DNA of 11,843 nucleotides, taken from positions 1 through 11,843 of the forward strand of contig JADZDN010000256.1 in the NCBI GenBank assembly GCA_020851015.1, in the 5' to 3' direction. Under the pieces are notes generated by a model, which saw nothing but the letters and a program-made list of their open reading frames with translations, had not been told where the DNA came from and made no database searches. Source of the stretch: Alphaproteobacteria bacterium (GTDB taxonomy: Bacteria > Pseudomonadota > Alphaproteobacteria > JAEULC01). This document shows positions 5,892 through 11,843 of this stretch, one piece after another. Numbering within the stretch: position 1 is the first letter of the stretch; each line of letters starts with the position of its first letter. Made by a program: the position numbers and the translations under genes.

Positions 5892-6884
5892 ATGGCAACG
5901 ATCCGGGATGTCGCCCGCGCGGCGCGGGTGTCGATCGCCACCGTCTCGGCGGTCGTGAACCGCAGCACCTTCGTCAGCTCCGCGCTGGAGGGACGGGTGC
6001 GGACGGCGATCGGCGCGACCGGCTACCGGCCGGACCTGCGCGCCCGCGCCTTGAAAAGCGGCGCGGCGCGCGTCCTCGGCCTTCTCGCGCGCGACCTTGC
6101 CCATGCCGGAAGCGCGGCTTTGGCACAGGCGGTGGCCGCCGCCCTGCAGGCGCGCGACTACGCGCTGCTGCTGGAAGTGAGCCGCGGCGAGCCGGCGCGG
6201 GCGCGGGCCTGCCTGGACCGGCTGCGCGACCAGCGCGTCGCGGGGCTGCTCCTTGTGGACGGCATGGCTGGCGGGGCGGGAGCTTATCGCGCCGATGTGC
6301 CGCTGGTGCAGGTCGGCGGGTCGGCGGACGAAGCAGTCGATTTTGTGGGGGTCGACCACGAAGCGGCGGCCGCCGCCGCGACCGCGCATCTGGCCGGGCT
6401 TGGCCATCGCCGCATAGCCTTGCTGGCCGGCCCGGCAACGGACCCGGCCACGGCGCTGCAGCTGGGCGCGTATCGAAGCGAGCTCGCGCGGCTGGGCCTT
6501 GCCTTCGATCCCCGGCTGGTGCGCATCGGCCCCGGCCGTCCCGAGCACGCCGCGACGTCGCTGGCAGCGCTGCTCGCGCTCGCCACGCCGCCGAGCGCGG
6601 TCGTCGTCGGCGATGCGGCGCTGGCGTCGGGCGCGGTCGGCATCCTGGCCGAGCGCGGATTGCGCGCGCCGCGGGATCTCTCGCTATTGAGTCTCGAGGA
6701 CGCGGCCTGGATGGCGCCGCTGGGGCTGGGCGCCGGCGCCGCCAAGCCCGATCGGATCGCGGCGGCCGCGATCGACCAGTTGTTCGCGCGGATCGCGCAG
6801 CCGGCGTCGCCGGCCCGGCGCGTCGCGTTCGTCCCCGTGCTCGACCCCCGCCGTTCCTGCGCACCGTGCCCGCCCGGCCGGTGA
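5892..6884 (+). CDS. LacI/GalR-family transcriptional regulator
   Basis: The 330-residue protein has the family layout at full length. The N-terminal helix-turn-helix (residues 3-23, TIRDVARAARVSIATVSAVV) is followed by the hinge helix LRARALKSG (49-57), whose central leucine wedges into the minor groove at the CG step of the operator. The rest is a periplasmic-binding-protein-like ligand domain: start 'ARVLGLLARDL', middle 'VDFVGVDHEAAAAAATAHLAGLGHRRIALLAG' spread over about 149-180, and 'PPSAVVVGDAALASGAVGILAERGLRAP'. The effector, usually a sugar or nucleoside, cannot be read. A strong operator lies directly before the start, so autoregulation is likely. The start codon is fixed by the helix-turn-helix; the ribosome binding site is weak. 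A TauE/SafE-like transporter follows after 43 bases and is the most likely co-regulated gene. Confidence 0.92.
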   Translation: MATIRDVARAARVSIATVSAVVNRSTFVSSALEGRVRTAIGATGYRPDLRARALKSGAARVLGLLARDLAHAGSAALAQAVAAALQARDYALLLEVSRGEPARARACLDRLRDQRVAGLLLVDGMAGGAGAYRADVPLVQVGGSADEAVDFVGVDHEAAAAAATAHLAGLGHRRIALLAGPATDPATALQLGAYRSELARLGLAFDPRLVRIGPGRPEHAATSLAALLALATPPSAVVVGDAALASGAVGILAERGLRAPRDLSLLSLEDAAWMAPLGLGAGAAKPDRIAAAAIDQLFARIAQPASPARRVAFVPVLDPRRSCAPCPPGR

Positions 6885-6927
6885 CGCGGCGGAGCGCGCG
6901 GGCCACGGCTTTGCGCTAGGGTGCCGC

Positions 6928-7668
6928 ATGGCCCTTGCCTTCGCGCTCGTCCTGTCGCTGGTCGCCGCCACGTCCTTCATCTCGGGCATCTTCGGGGTGG
7001 CGGGCGGGCTCATCCTGATGGGCGGGCTGGTGTACCTGCTGCCGGTCTCGCAGGCGATGATTGTGCACGGCGTGGCGCAGTTCGTGTCGAACGGCTCGCG
7101 TGTCTATTTCTGGCGCCGGCACCTGGCGATCGACATCATCCTGAAGTTCACGCTGACCAGCTTCCTGTGCCTTGGCGTGTTCGCGTTCCTGCGGTTCGTC
7201 CCGTCGAAGACGCTGGTGCTGTTCCTGCTCGGCATCTCGACGGTGGCCCTGTTCTTCGTGCCCGACCGCTGGGCGCCGCGCATCACGCAGCGCGGCGTCG
7301 CCTATGGCACCGGCGTCGCGGCCACGGCGCTGATGCTGATGGCCGGCGTCAGCGGCCCGTTCCTCGACCAGTTCTTCGTGCGCAGCGGGCTCGACCGGCG
7401 CGTGACGATCGCCACCAAGGCCGCGATGCAGTGCGTCTCGCACCTCGTCAAGATCGCGTATTTCGGCGCGCTGGCCGGCAACGGGCTGGACGAGGAATGG
7501 TGGCTGCTGGCCGGGCTGGCGCCGGTCGCCGCGGTCGCCGGCTCGTCGGCGGCGGCGCCGGTGCTGCACCGCATGACCGACAAGCAGTTCTACTGGTGGA
7601 CGCGCCGGATCGTGCTGGTGCTCGGCGTCTACTATATCGTCGAGGCGGTCCGGTCGTGGCTGGCGTGA
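6928..7668 (+). CDS. TauE/SafE-family (TSUP) membrane transporter
   Basis: This 246-residue inner-membrane protein belongs to the TSUP (DUF81) family, whose known members move sulfite, sulfoacetate or other small organic anions. The family's N-terminal signature is visible as SGIFGVAGGLILMGGL (19-34) with the following helix SQAMIVHGVAQFVSNGSRVYFWRRH. Hydrophobic helices lie at about 5-38, 68-90, 94-111, 124-140, 192-212 and 227-245. The second half has a weaker repeat of the first (GVSGPFLDQFFVRSGLDRR, then 'ATKAAMQCVSHLVK'), as usual for this two-repeat fold. The substrate is unknown. The gene starts 43 bases after the LacI regulator and probably shares its operator. It ends only 7 bases before the stop of the convergent aldo/keto reductase, with no terminator between. 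Confidence 0.9.
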   Translation: MALAFALVLSLVAATSFISGIFGVAGGLILMGGLVYLLPVSQAMIVHGVAQFVSNGSRVYFWRRHLAIDIILKFTLTSFLCLGVFAFLRFVPSKTLVLFLLGISTVALFFVPDRWAPRITQRGVAYGTGVAATALMLMAGVSGPFLDQFFVRSGLDRRVTIATKAAMQCVSHLVKIAYFGALAGNGLDEEWWLLAGLAPVAAVAGSSAAAPVLHRMTDKQFYWWTRRIVLVLGVYYIVEAVRSWLA

Positions 7669-7675
7669 GCACGCG

Positions 7676-8659
7676 TCAGATATTGATCGCCGTCATCTGC
7701 GCCTCGGGATAGCGCGTGCCGGCGGTGACGCCGCGCGGGAAGGCCTTGTCGAGCGCGGCCAGGTCGTCCTTCGGCAGGACCAGGTCCACCGCGGCGGCGT
7801 TGGCTTCCAGGTAGCTTCGCCGCTTGGTGCCGGGGATCGGCACGATGTCCGGCCCTTGCGCCAGCACCCAGGCCAGCGCCACCTGGGCGGGGGTCGCGCC
7901 CAGCCGCTTTGCAACGGCCTCGAGCGGGGCCAGCAGCTTCACGTTGCGCGCCAGGTTCTCGGCCGAGAAGCGCGGATGCTCGCGCCGGCGGTCCTGGGCG
8001 ACCAGCCCGTCCTGCGTCTTGAACTGCGCGCTCAAGAACCCGCGGCCGATCGGGGCATAGGCGACATAGGCGATGCCCAGCGCGCGGCAGGTCGGCAGCA
8101 CGTCGGCCTCGAGGTCGCGCGTCCACAGCGAATACTCGCTCTGCAGCGCGGCGATCGGGTGCACCTTGTGGGCGCGGCGGATCGTCTGCGGCGCGGCCTC
8201 GGACAGGCCGAGGAAGCGCACCTTGCCCTGCTCGACCAGCCGCTTCATCGCGCCCACCGTCTCCTCGATCGGCACGGCGGGGTCGACGCGATGCTGGTAG
8301 AACAGGTCGATCACGTCGACCTGCAGGCGCTTCAGGCTGGCCGCGCAGGTCTGCGCCACGTATTCCGGCCGGCCGTCCACCGAGCGGTCCGAGCCGGCGG
8401 CGCGCAGGTTGCCGAACTTCGTCGCCAGAAAGACCTTGTCGCGCCGTCCCTTCAGTGCCCTCGCCAGCAGCTCCTCGTTCTTGCCCGCGCCATAGGCGTC
8501 CGAGGTGTCGAGGAAGGTCACGCCGAGCTCGATCGCCCGGTGGATCGTGGCGATCGACTCGGCGTCGTCGAACGTGCCATAGGCGATCGACATGCCCATG
8601 CAGCCCAGCCCGATGGCGGAGACCGCGGGGCCGTCGCGGCCGAGCTGGCGCTGCTTCAT
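7676..8659 (-). CDS. Aldo/keto reductase
   Basis: The 327-residue cytoplasmic enzyme would reduce aldehydes or ketones with NADPH, or catalyse the reverse reaction. It carries the family opening GLGCMGMS (17-24) and the full catalytic tetrad: D51 and Y56 in [12 protein letters not shown]81 in ATKFG, and H123 in YQHRVDP. The C-terminal cofactor loop is '[18 protein letters not shown]', where the basic residues favour NADPH. The pattern resembles the AKR13/YakC-like group. The frame is open far upstream, but the ATG at 8659 is the true start: it begins the typical '[14 protein letters not shown]' N-terminus, and GGAGAG lies 8 bases before it inside the end of the upstream gene. The gap to that gene is 2 bases, which implies translational coupling to the molybdopterin-binding subunit. 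Confidence 0.94.
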   Translation of the reverse strand: MKQRQLGRDGPAVSAIGLGCMGMSIAYGTFDDAESIATIHRAIELGVTFLDTSDAYGAGKNEELLARALKGRRDKVFLATKFGNLRAAGSDRSVDGRPEYVAQTCAASLKRLQVDVIDLFYQHRVDPAVPIEETVGAMKRLVEQGKVRFLGLSEAAPQTIRRAHKVHPIAALQSEYSLWTRDLEADVLPTCRALGIAYVAYAPIGRGFLSAQFKTQDGLVAQDRRREHPRFSAENLARNVKLLAPLEAVAKRLGATPAQVALAWVLAQGPDIVPIPGTKRRSYLEANAAAVDLVLPKDDLAALDKAFPRGVTAGTRYPEAQMTAINI

Positions 8660-8661
8660 CG

Positions 8662-11031
8662 CTACGCTCTCCGTTCCGCCTTGGCATCCTGGATCGCTTG
8701 CCAGACGCGCTCGGGCGTCGCCGGCATGTCGATGTGGCGGATACCGTAGACCGACAGCGCATCGACGACCGCGTTCATCACGGCGGGCAGCGCGCCGGCG
8801 CATCCCGCCTCGCCGCAGCCCTTGGTGCCGAGTGGGTTGGTCTTGGCCGGCGACGGGTGGCTGACGAACTCGATGTTCGGCGAATCGGACGCGCGCGGCA
8901 GGGCATAGTCCATGAAGGAGCCGGTCAGAAGCTGCCCCTCTCCATCGTAGCGCGCGCATTCCATCAGCGCCTGGCCGATGCCCTGCACCACGCCGCCATG
9001 CACCTGGCCCGCCACCAGCAGCGGGTTGACGATCGTGCCGAAATCGTTGACCGAGGCGTAGCGCACGACGTCGGTCTTGCCGGTCTCGGGATCGATCTCG
9101 ACCTCGCACACATGGCAGCCGTTCGGAAAGGCCGAGGGCACGGTGTCGACGATCAGCGAAACGTCCAGCGACGGTGGCACGTCGGGCGGCAACTTCAGGC
9201 CCGCGCACAGGCGCTCCGCCAGTTCCATGATGCCGATCGACCGGTCGGTGCCGGCGATGGAGAAGCGCCCGCGGGCGAATTCGATGTCCGCGACGGCGGC
9301 CTCCAGCGCGTGCGCGGCGATCGCCTTGCCCTGCTCGACGACCCTGTCCGACGCGGCCAGCACCGCCGCGCCGCTCATGGTGATCGAGCGCGAGCCGCCG
9401 GTGCCGCCGCCGGTCGTCAACTGGTCGCTGTCGCCCTGCACCAGGCGCACGCGGTCGAGCGGAATGCCGAGCTTGCCGTACATGACCTGCGCCAGCGGCG
9501 TCAGATGCCCCTGGCCGTAGTCCAGCGTGCCGGTGACGATGCTGACCGTGCCGTCGGGCTCGAAGCGGATGCCGCCCATCTCCTTCGCGCCGGTGGCCGT
9601 CACCTCCAGGTAGCCGCCGATGCCGCGTCCGCGCAGGCGCCCGCGCGCGCGGCTATCGGCCTGGCGACGCGCGAACCCGTCCCAGTCGGCGACACCGACC
9701 GCGCGGTCGAGCAGGGACGAGAAGGCGCCGGAATCGTACAGCATGCCCGACGCCGCCTGGTAGGGAAGCTGCTCGTCGCGGATGTGGTTGCGCTTGCGCA
9801 GCTCGACGCGGTCGATGCCGGTCTGCGCCGCGGCGGCGTCCACCAGCCGCTCCATGTAGTAGTTGCCTTCCGGCCGGCCGGCGCCGCGATAGGGACCGAT
9901 CGGCGTCGTGTTGGTGAACACGCATTTCATCGCCACCTCGATCAGCGGCGTGGTGTAGCCGCCGACCGTGTTCTTGACGATGTTCAGCGAGCCGATCAGC
10001 AGGCCGAAATTGCCGAGATAGGCGCCCATGTTGGCATAGCCGGTGATCCGCACCGCCAGGAACTTGCCGTCCCGGTCGAGCGCCAGTTCGCCGGTGACGT
10101 CGTGATCGCGGCCGTGCTGGTCGCTGACGAAGCTGCCCGACCGGTCGTCGGTCCATTTCACCGGCCGGCCCAGCACGCGCGCGGCGTGGAGCAGGCAGGC
10201 GTATTCGGGATAGACGGCCGACTTCATGCCGAACGAGCCGCCGACATTGCCGGTCATCACGCGCAGCTTTTCCGCCGGCGCGCCCAGGATGTCGCTGGCC
10301 AGGTTGTTCCTCATCCCCATGACGCCCTGGCTGCATGTGTGGAACGTCCAGCGTCCGGACCCCGCGTCGTACTCGGCCAGCGCCGCGCGCGGCTCGATCG
10401 GGTTGGCCACCAGGCGGTTGTTGATGATCGGCAGCCGGACGACATGGGCGGCGGCGGCAAAGGCCGCCGCGGTTTTCTCCGCGTCGCCGTAGTGGTAGTC
10501 CAGCGCCAGGTTGCCCGGCGCGCCTTCGTGCAGCACGGGTGCTTCGGGCGTTGCCGCGTCGCGCGCTTCCGTCACGGCCGGCAGCGGATCGATGTCCAGC
10601 GAGACCGCCTCGGCCGCGTCGCGCGCCTGCATCGGCGTTTCGGCGACCACGCAGGCGACGGCGTCGCCGACATGGCGCACGCGGTCGCTGGTCAGCGACG
10701 GGCGCGGCGGCACCTTCATCGGCGTGCCGTCGCGGTTGGGCAAGGACACGCCCGGCTTGATCATGCCCAATCCGGCCGCCTTCAACTCGGCGCCGGTGAT
10801 GACGGCCAGCACGCCCGGCATCGACCGCGCGGCTTCGGTGCCGATGCCGCGGATCGCGCCGTGCGCATGCGGGCTGCGCACCATCGCGGCATAGGCCTGC
10901 CGCGGCAGGTTGATGTCGTCGGTGTAGCGGCCCTCGCCGCGCAGCAGGTGGGGATCCTCGCCGCGCGGCACCGGCTGGCCGATGCCGAATTTCGCGAGGG
11001 ACCAGTCGGCGGGGGGAGCATTGTCTTGCAT
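8662..11031 (-). CDS. Xanthine dehydrogenase/CoxL-family molybdopterin-binding large subunit
   Basis: At 789 residues this has the normal length of the molybdenum-cofactor subunit of three-part hydroxylases. The small N-terminal domain runs from '[20 protein letters not shown]' (21-40) to about 150. The cofactor domain has [10 protein letters not shown] (261-270), PYRGAGR (380-386), GGGTGGSRS (541-549) and the catalytic glutamate E741 in KGCGEAG. The loop is of the AYRGAGR type seen in CoxL form II and related aldehyde/hydroxylation enzymes, not the AYRCSFR of true CO dehydrogenase, so CO oxidation is not expected. Its partners, a 2Fe-2S subunit and an FAD subunit, are not in the window. The ATG at 11031 was chosen over an upstream TTG at 11082; neither has a strong ribosome binding site. 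The aldo/keto reductase follows after 2 bases and may process the same compound. Confidence 0.94.
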   Translation of the reverse strand: MQDNAPPADWSLAKFGIGQPVPRGEDPHLLRGEGRYTDDINLPRQAYAAMVRSPHAHGAIRGIGTEAARSMPGVLAVITGAELKAAGLGMIKPGVSLPNRDGTPMKVPPRPSLTSDRVRHVGDAVACVVAETPMQARDAAEAVSLDIDPLPAVTEARDAATPEAPVLHEGAPGNLALDYHYGDAEKTAAAFAAAAHVVRLPIINNRLVANPIEPRAALAEYDAGSGRWTFHTCSQGVMGMRNNLASDILGAPAEKLRVMTGNVGGSFGMKSAVYPEYACLLHAARVLGRPVKWTDDRSGSFVSDQHGRDHDVTGELALDRDGKFLAVRITGYANMGAYLGNFGLLIGSLNIVKNTVGGYTTPLIEVAMKCVFTNTTPIGPYRGAGRPEGNYYMERLVDAAAAQTGIDRVELRKRNHIRDEQLPYQAASGMLYDSGAFSSLLDRAVGVADWDGFARRQADSRARGRLRGRGIGGYLEVTATGAKEMGGIRFEPDGTVSIVTGTLDYGQGHLTPLAQVMYGKLGIPLDRVRLVQGDSDQLTTGGGTGGSRSITMSGAAVLAASDRVVEQGKAIAAHALEAAVADIEFARGRFSIAGTDRSIGIMELAERLCAGLKLPPDVPPSLDVSLIVDTVPSAFPNGCHVCEVEIDPETGKTDVVRYASVNDFGTIVNPLLVAGQVHGGVVQGIGQALMECARYDGEGQLLTGSFMDYALPRASDSPNIEFVSHPSPAKTNPLGTKGCGEAGCAGALPAVMNAVVDALSVYGIRHIDMPATPERVWQAIQDAKAERRA

Positions 11032-11109
11032 GCACGAACTGAACAACACGGGCCAAAGCCAAGTCAACCTGGAAGCGCGCAAGCCGCACGGAGGCGCCGC
11101 AGGGTGGCA

Positions 11110-11139
11110 TTGTCAGCGGCGCATGGCGTCCTGTAGCAT
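11110..11139 (+). promoter_or_regulatory. Candidate sigma-70 promoter of the lost ABC operon
   Basis: TTGTCA (11110-11115) matches the -35 consensus at 5 of 6 positions, and TAGCAT (11134-11139) matches the -10 box at 4 of 6, with an 18-base spacer. It points toward the orphan ribosome binding site and GTG start about 60 bases on. Confidence 0.35.
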
Positions 11140-11190
11140 TGCTTAAAATCGCGGCCGCTTCGGCGCGCCGCGCTCAAGAACAAGACAACA

Positions 11191-11207
11191 AGGGAGGTAC
11201 AATCGTG
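11191..11207 (+). promoter_or_regulatory. Orphan ribosome binding site and GTG start
   Basis: AGGGAGGT (11191-11198) stands 6 bases before a GTG at 11205, a textbook start site. The frame it opens (VSRSSAHPG...) is a different frame from the permease remnant that follows and gives only a 64-residue product with no family features. It looks like the start of a gene whose body has been removed. Confidence 0.5.
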
Positions 11208-11233
11208 AGCAGGAGCAGCGCGCATCCGGGCGC

Positions 11234-11533
11234 ATGGGGCGGCGGACCGGCTGCACCCCCTGGCAGGCCTTCCGCCACGTGGCCCTGCCGCTGGCGCGGC
11301 CGGGCATCGTCGTGGGGGCCATCCTCAACTTCATCTTCGGCGCCGTGCTGGCCGGGCGCGAGACGCGCACGCTGCCCGTCGCGGTCTACAACGTGCTGAC
11401 CTTCGAGCAGGTAGCCTGGGGCCCGCTGGCAGCGGCGGCGCTGGTCGTGACGCTGCCGGTGCTGGTCCTGACCGTGGTGATCCAGAAGGAGATCGTGTCC
11501 GGCCTCACCGCCGGCAGCGTCAAGGGCGGTTAG
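11234..11533 (+). pseudogene. C-terminal remnant of a MalG-type (sugar, CUT1) ABC permease
   Basis: The last 95 or so residues of an inner-membrane permease subunit are intact. The second half of the EAA loop, which docks with the ATPase, is seen as GCTPWQAFRHVALPLARPG. Two membrane segments follow (IVVGAILNFIFGAVLAG and GPLAAAALVVTLPVLVLTVVI), and the family ending is [15 protein letters not shown] full protein has about 270-300 residues and six helices, so at least the first four helices and the front of the EAA loop are missing. The ATG at 11234 is only the first one in frame and has no ribosome binding site. The good start signal at 11205 is in another frame. No partner permease, ATPase or binding protein is adjacent. 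This is a non-functional leftover, joined to a foreign 5' end somewhere in about 11208-11246. Confidence 0.8.
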
Positions 11534-11843
11534 TCGGCGAGGGTGGCCGACGTGGCCATTCCGGCCGGACCTGCCTTGGCCGCGCGCCGCGCGTGCCGCC
11601 AGTCGCGGATCCGCTCGAAGTAGAGGTAGATCACCGGCGTGATGTAGAGCGTCAGCAGCTGCGACACCAGCAGCCCGCCCACCACGCACAGCCCCAGCGG
11701 GCGGCGCAACTCGGACCCCGCGCCGAAGCCCAGCGCGATCGGCAGCGTGCCCATGATCGCCGCCATCGTCGTCATCATGATCGGCCGGAAGCGCAGCAGG
11801 CAGGCCTCCTGGATCGCGTCATAGGCCGACGCGCCGGCGCGCC
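11530..11843 (-). CDS. RND efflux pump inner-membrane subunit, C-terminal end (cut by window edge)
   Basis: The visible 103 residues are the end of a roughly 1030-residue AcrB/MdtB-type proton-driven drug exporter of the HAE-1 class. The stretch [20 protein letters not shown] and then [15 protein letters not shown] is the family's signature before helix 12. '[25 protein letters not shown]' is the last membrane helix, followed by a short basic cytoplasmic tail. Most of the gene lies beyond base 11843; the internal Met pair near 11778 is not the start. Partner genes (a periplasmic adaptor, often a second RND protein) would lie further right. Its TAA stop (11530-11532) overlaps the TAG of the convergent permease remnant (11531-11533). 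Nothing suggests damage in the visible part. Confidence 0.93.
   Translation of the reverse strand, partial: RAGASAYDAIQEACLLRFRPIMMTTMAAIMGTLPIALGFGAGSELRRPLGLCVVGGLLVSQLLTLYITPVIYLYFERIRDWRHARRAAKAGPAGMATSATLAD

Noticed and set aside
8660..9208. Extension of the aldo/keto reductase frame upstream to 9208
   Set aside because: The extra residues are an out-of-frame reading of the CoxL-type gene; the proper start with GGAGAG is at 8659.
9876..9896. CO dehydrogenase (coxL form I) assignment
   Set aside because: The active-site loop reads PYRGAGR, not AYRCSFR, and the CoxS/CoxM genes are absent.
11032..11082. TTG start giving the CoxL-type subunit 17 more residues
   Set aside because: The ATG at 11031 gives the usual family N-terminus, and the extension has no signal for translation or similarity.
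8455..11136. Plus-strand open frame of 893 codons
   Set aside because: It lies wholly antisense to the CoxL-type and aldo/keto reductase genes, is rich in Arg, Ala and His with no family motifs, and is the usual by-product of high-GC codon bias.
11139..11399. 86-codon plus-strand frame containing the orphan GTG start
   Set aside because: After the first codons it reads the permease remnant in the wrong frame, so it is a product of the deletion and not a gene.

Overview
The window reads as a chromosomal stretch of a high-GC proteobacterium, most likely an alphaproteobacterium of the Rhizobiales/Rhodospirillales kind. That placement is inference from codon use, GC content near 70% in most genes, and the gene types present: a PotD-type binding protein, an acyl-CoA ligase, CoxL-type oxidases and a CHASE2-cyclase relative. 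No rRNA, tRNA, CRISPR array, phage gene or transposase gene was seen.

Layout, left to right. Bases 3-845 are the 3' end of an ABC transporter solute-binding protein. It is followed on the same strand by an AMP-forming acyl-CoA ligase (907-2550). A lower-GC gene on the minus strand (2573-3298) converges on the ligase. It encodes the three membrane helices plus cyclase domain of a CHASE2-type adenylate cyclase, with the sensor domain gone and every aligned catalytic residue replaced. A 313-base gap (3299-3611) carries a paired inverted-repeat element of REP/REPIN type. Next is an amidohydrolase (3612-5054), a short gap with a possible promoter and small repeats, a secreted tyrosine/proline-rich protein (5175-5792), and a probable terminator. 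A LacI-family regulator (5892-6884) follows, with a perfect LacI-type operator against its own start codon, then a TauE/SafE-like exporter (6928-7668) in the same orientation.

On the minus strand, reading from right to left, a molybdopterin-binding large subunit of the xanthine dehydrogenase/CoxL family (8662-11031) is followed after 2 bases by an aldo/keto reductase (7676-8659), so these two are almost certainly co-translated. To the right, 11191-11533 looks like a deletion scar: a ribosome binding site and GTG start run out of frame into the last third of a MalG-type sugar ABC permease. The window ends inside the 3' end of an RND efflux pump gene on the minus strand (11530 to the edge); its stop codon overlaps that of the permease remnant.

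How the genes may work together is mostly inference. The binding protein, CoA ligase and amidohydrolase could serve uptake and breakdown of an organic amine or acid. The LacI regulator and exporter form a likely self-regulated pair. The molybdenum hydroxylase subunit and aldo/keto reductase form a redox pair that lacks its iron-sulfur and FAD partner genes here. I found no clear new multi-gene system. The most unusual items are the dead, truncated cyclase, the ABC operon scar and the tyrosine-rich secreted protein.
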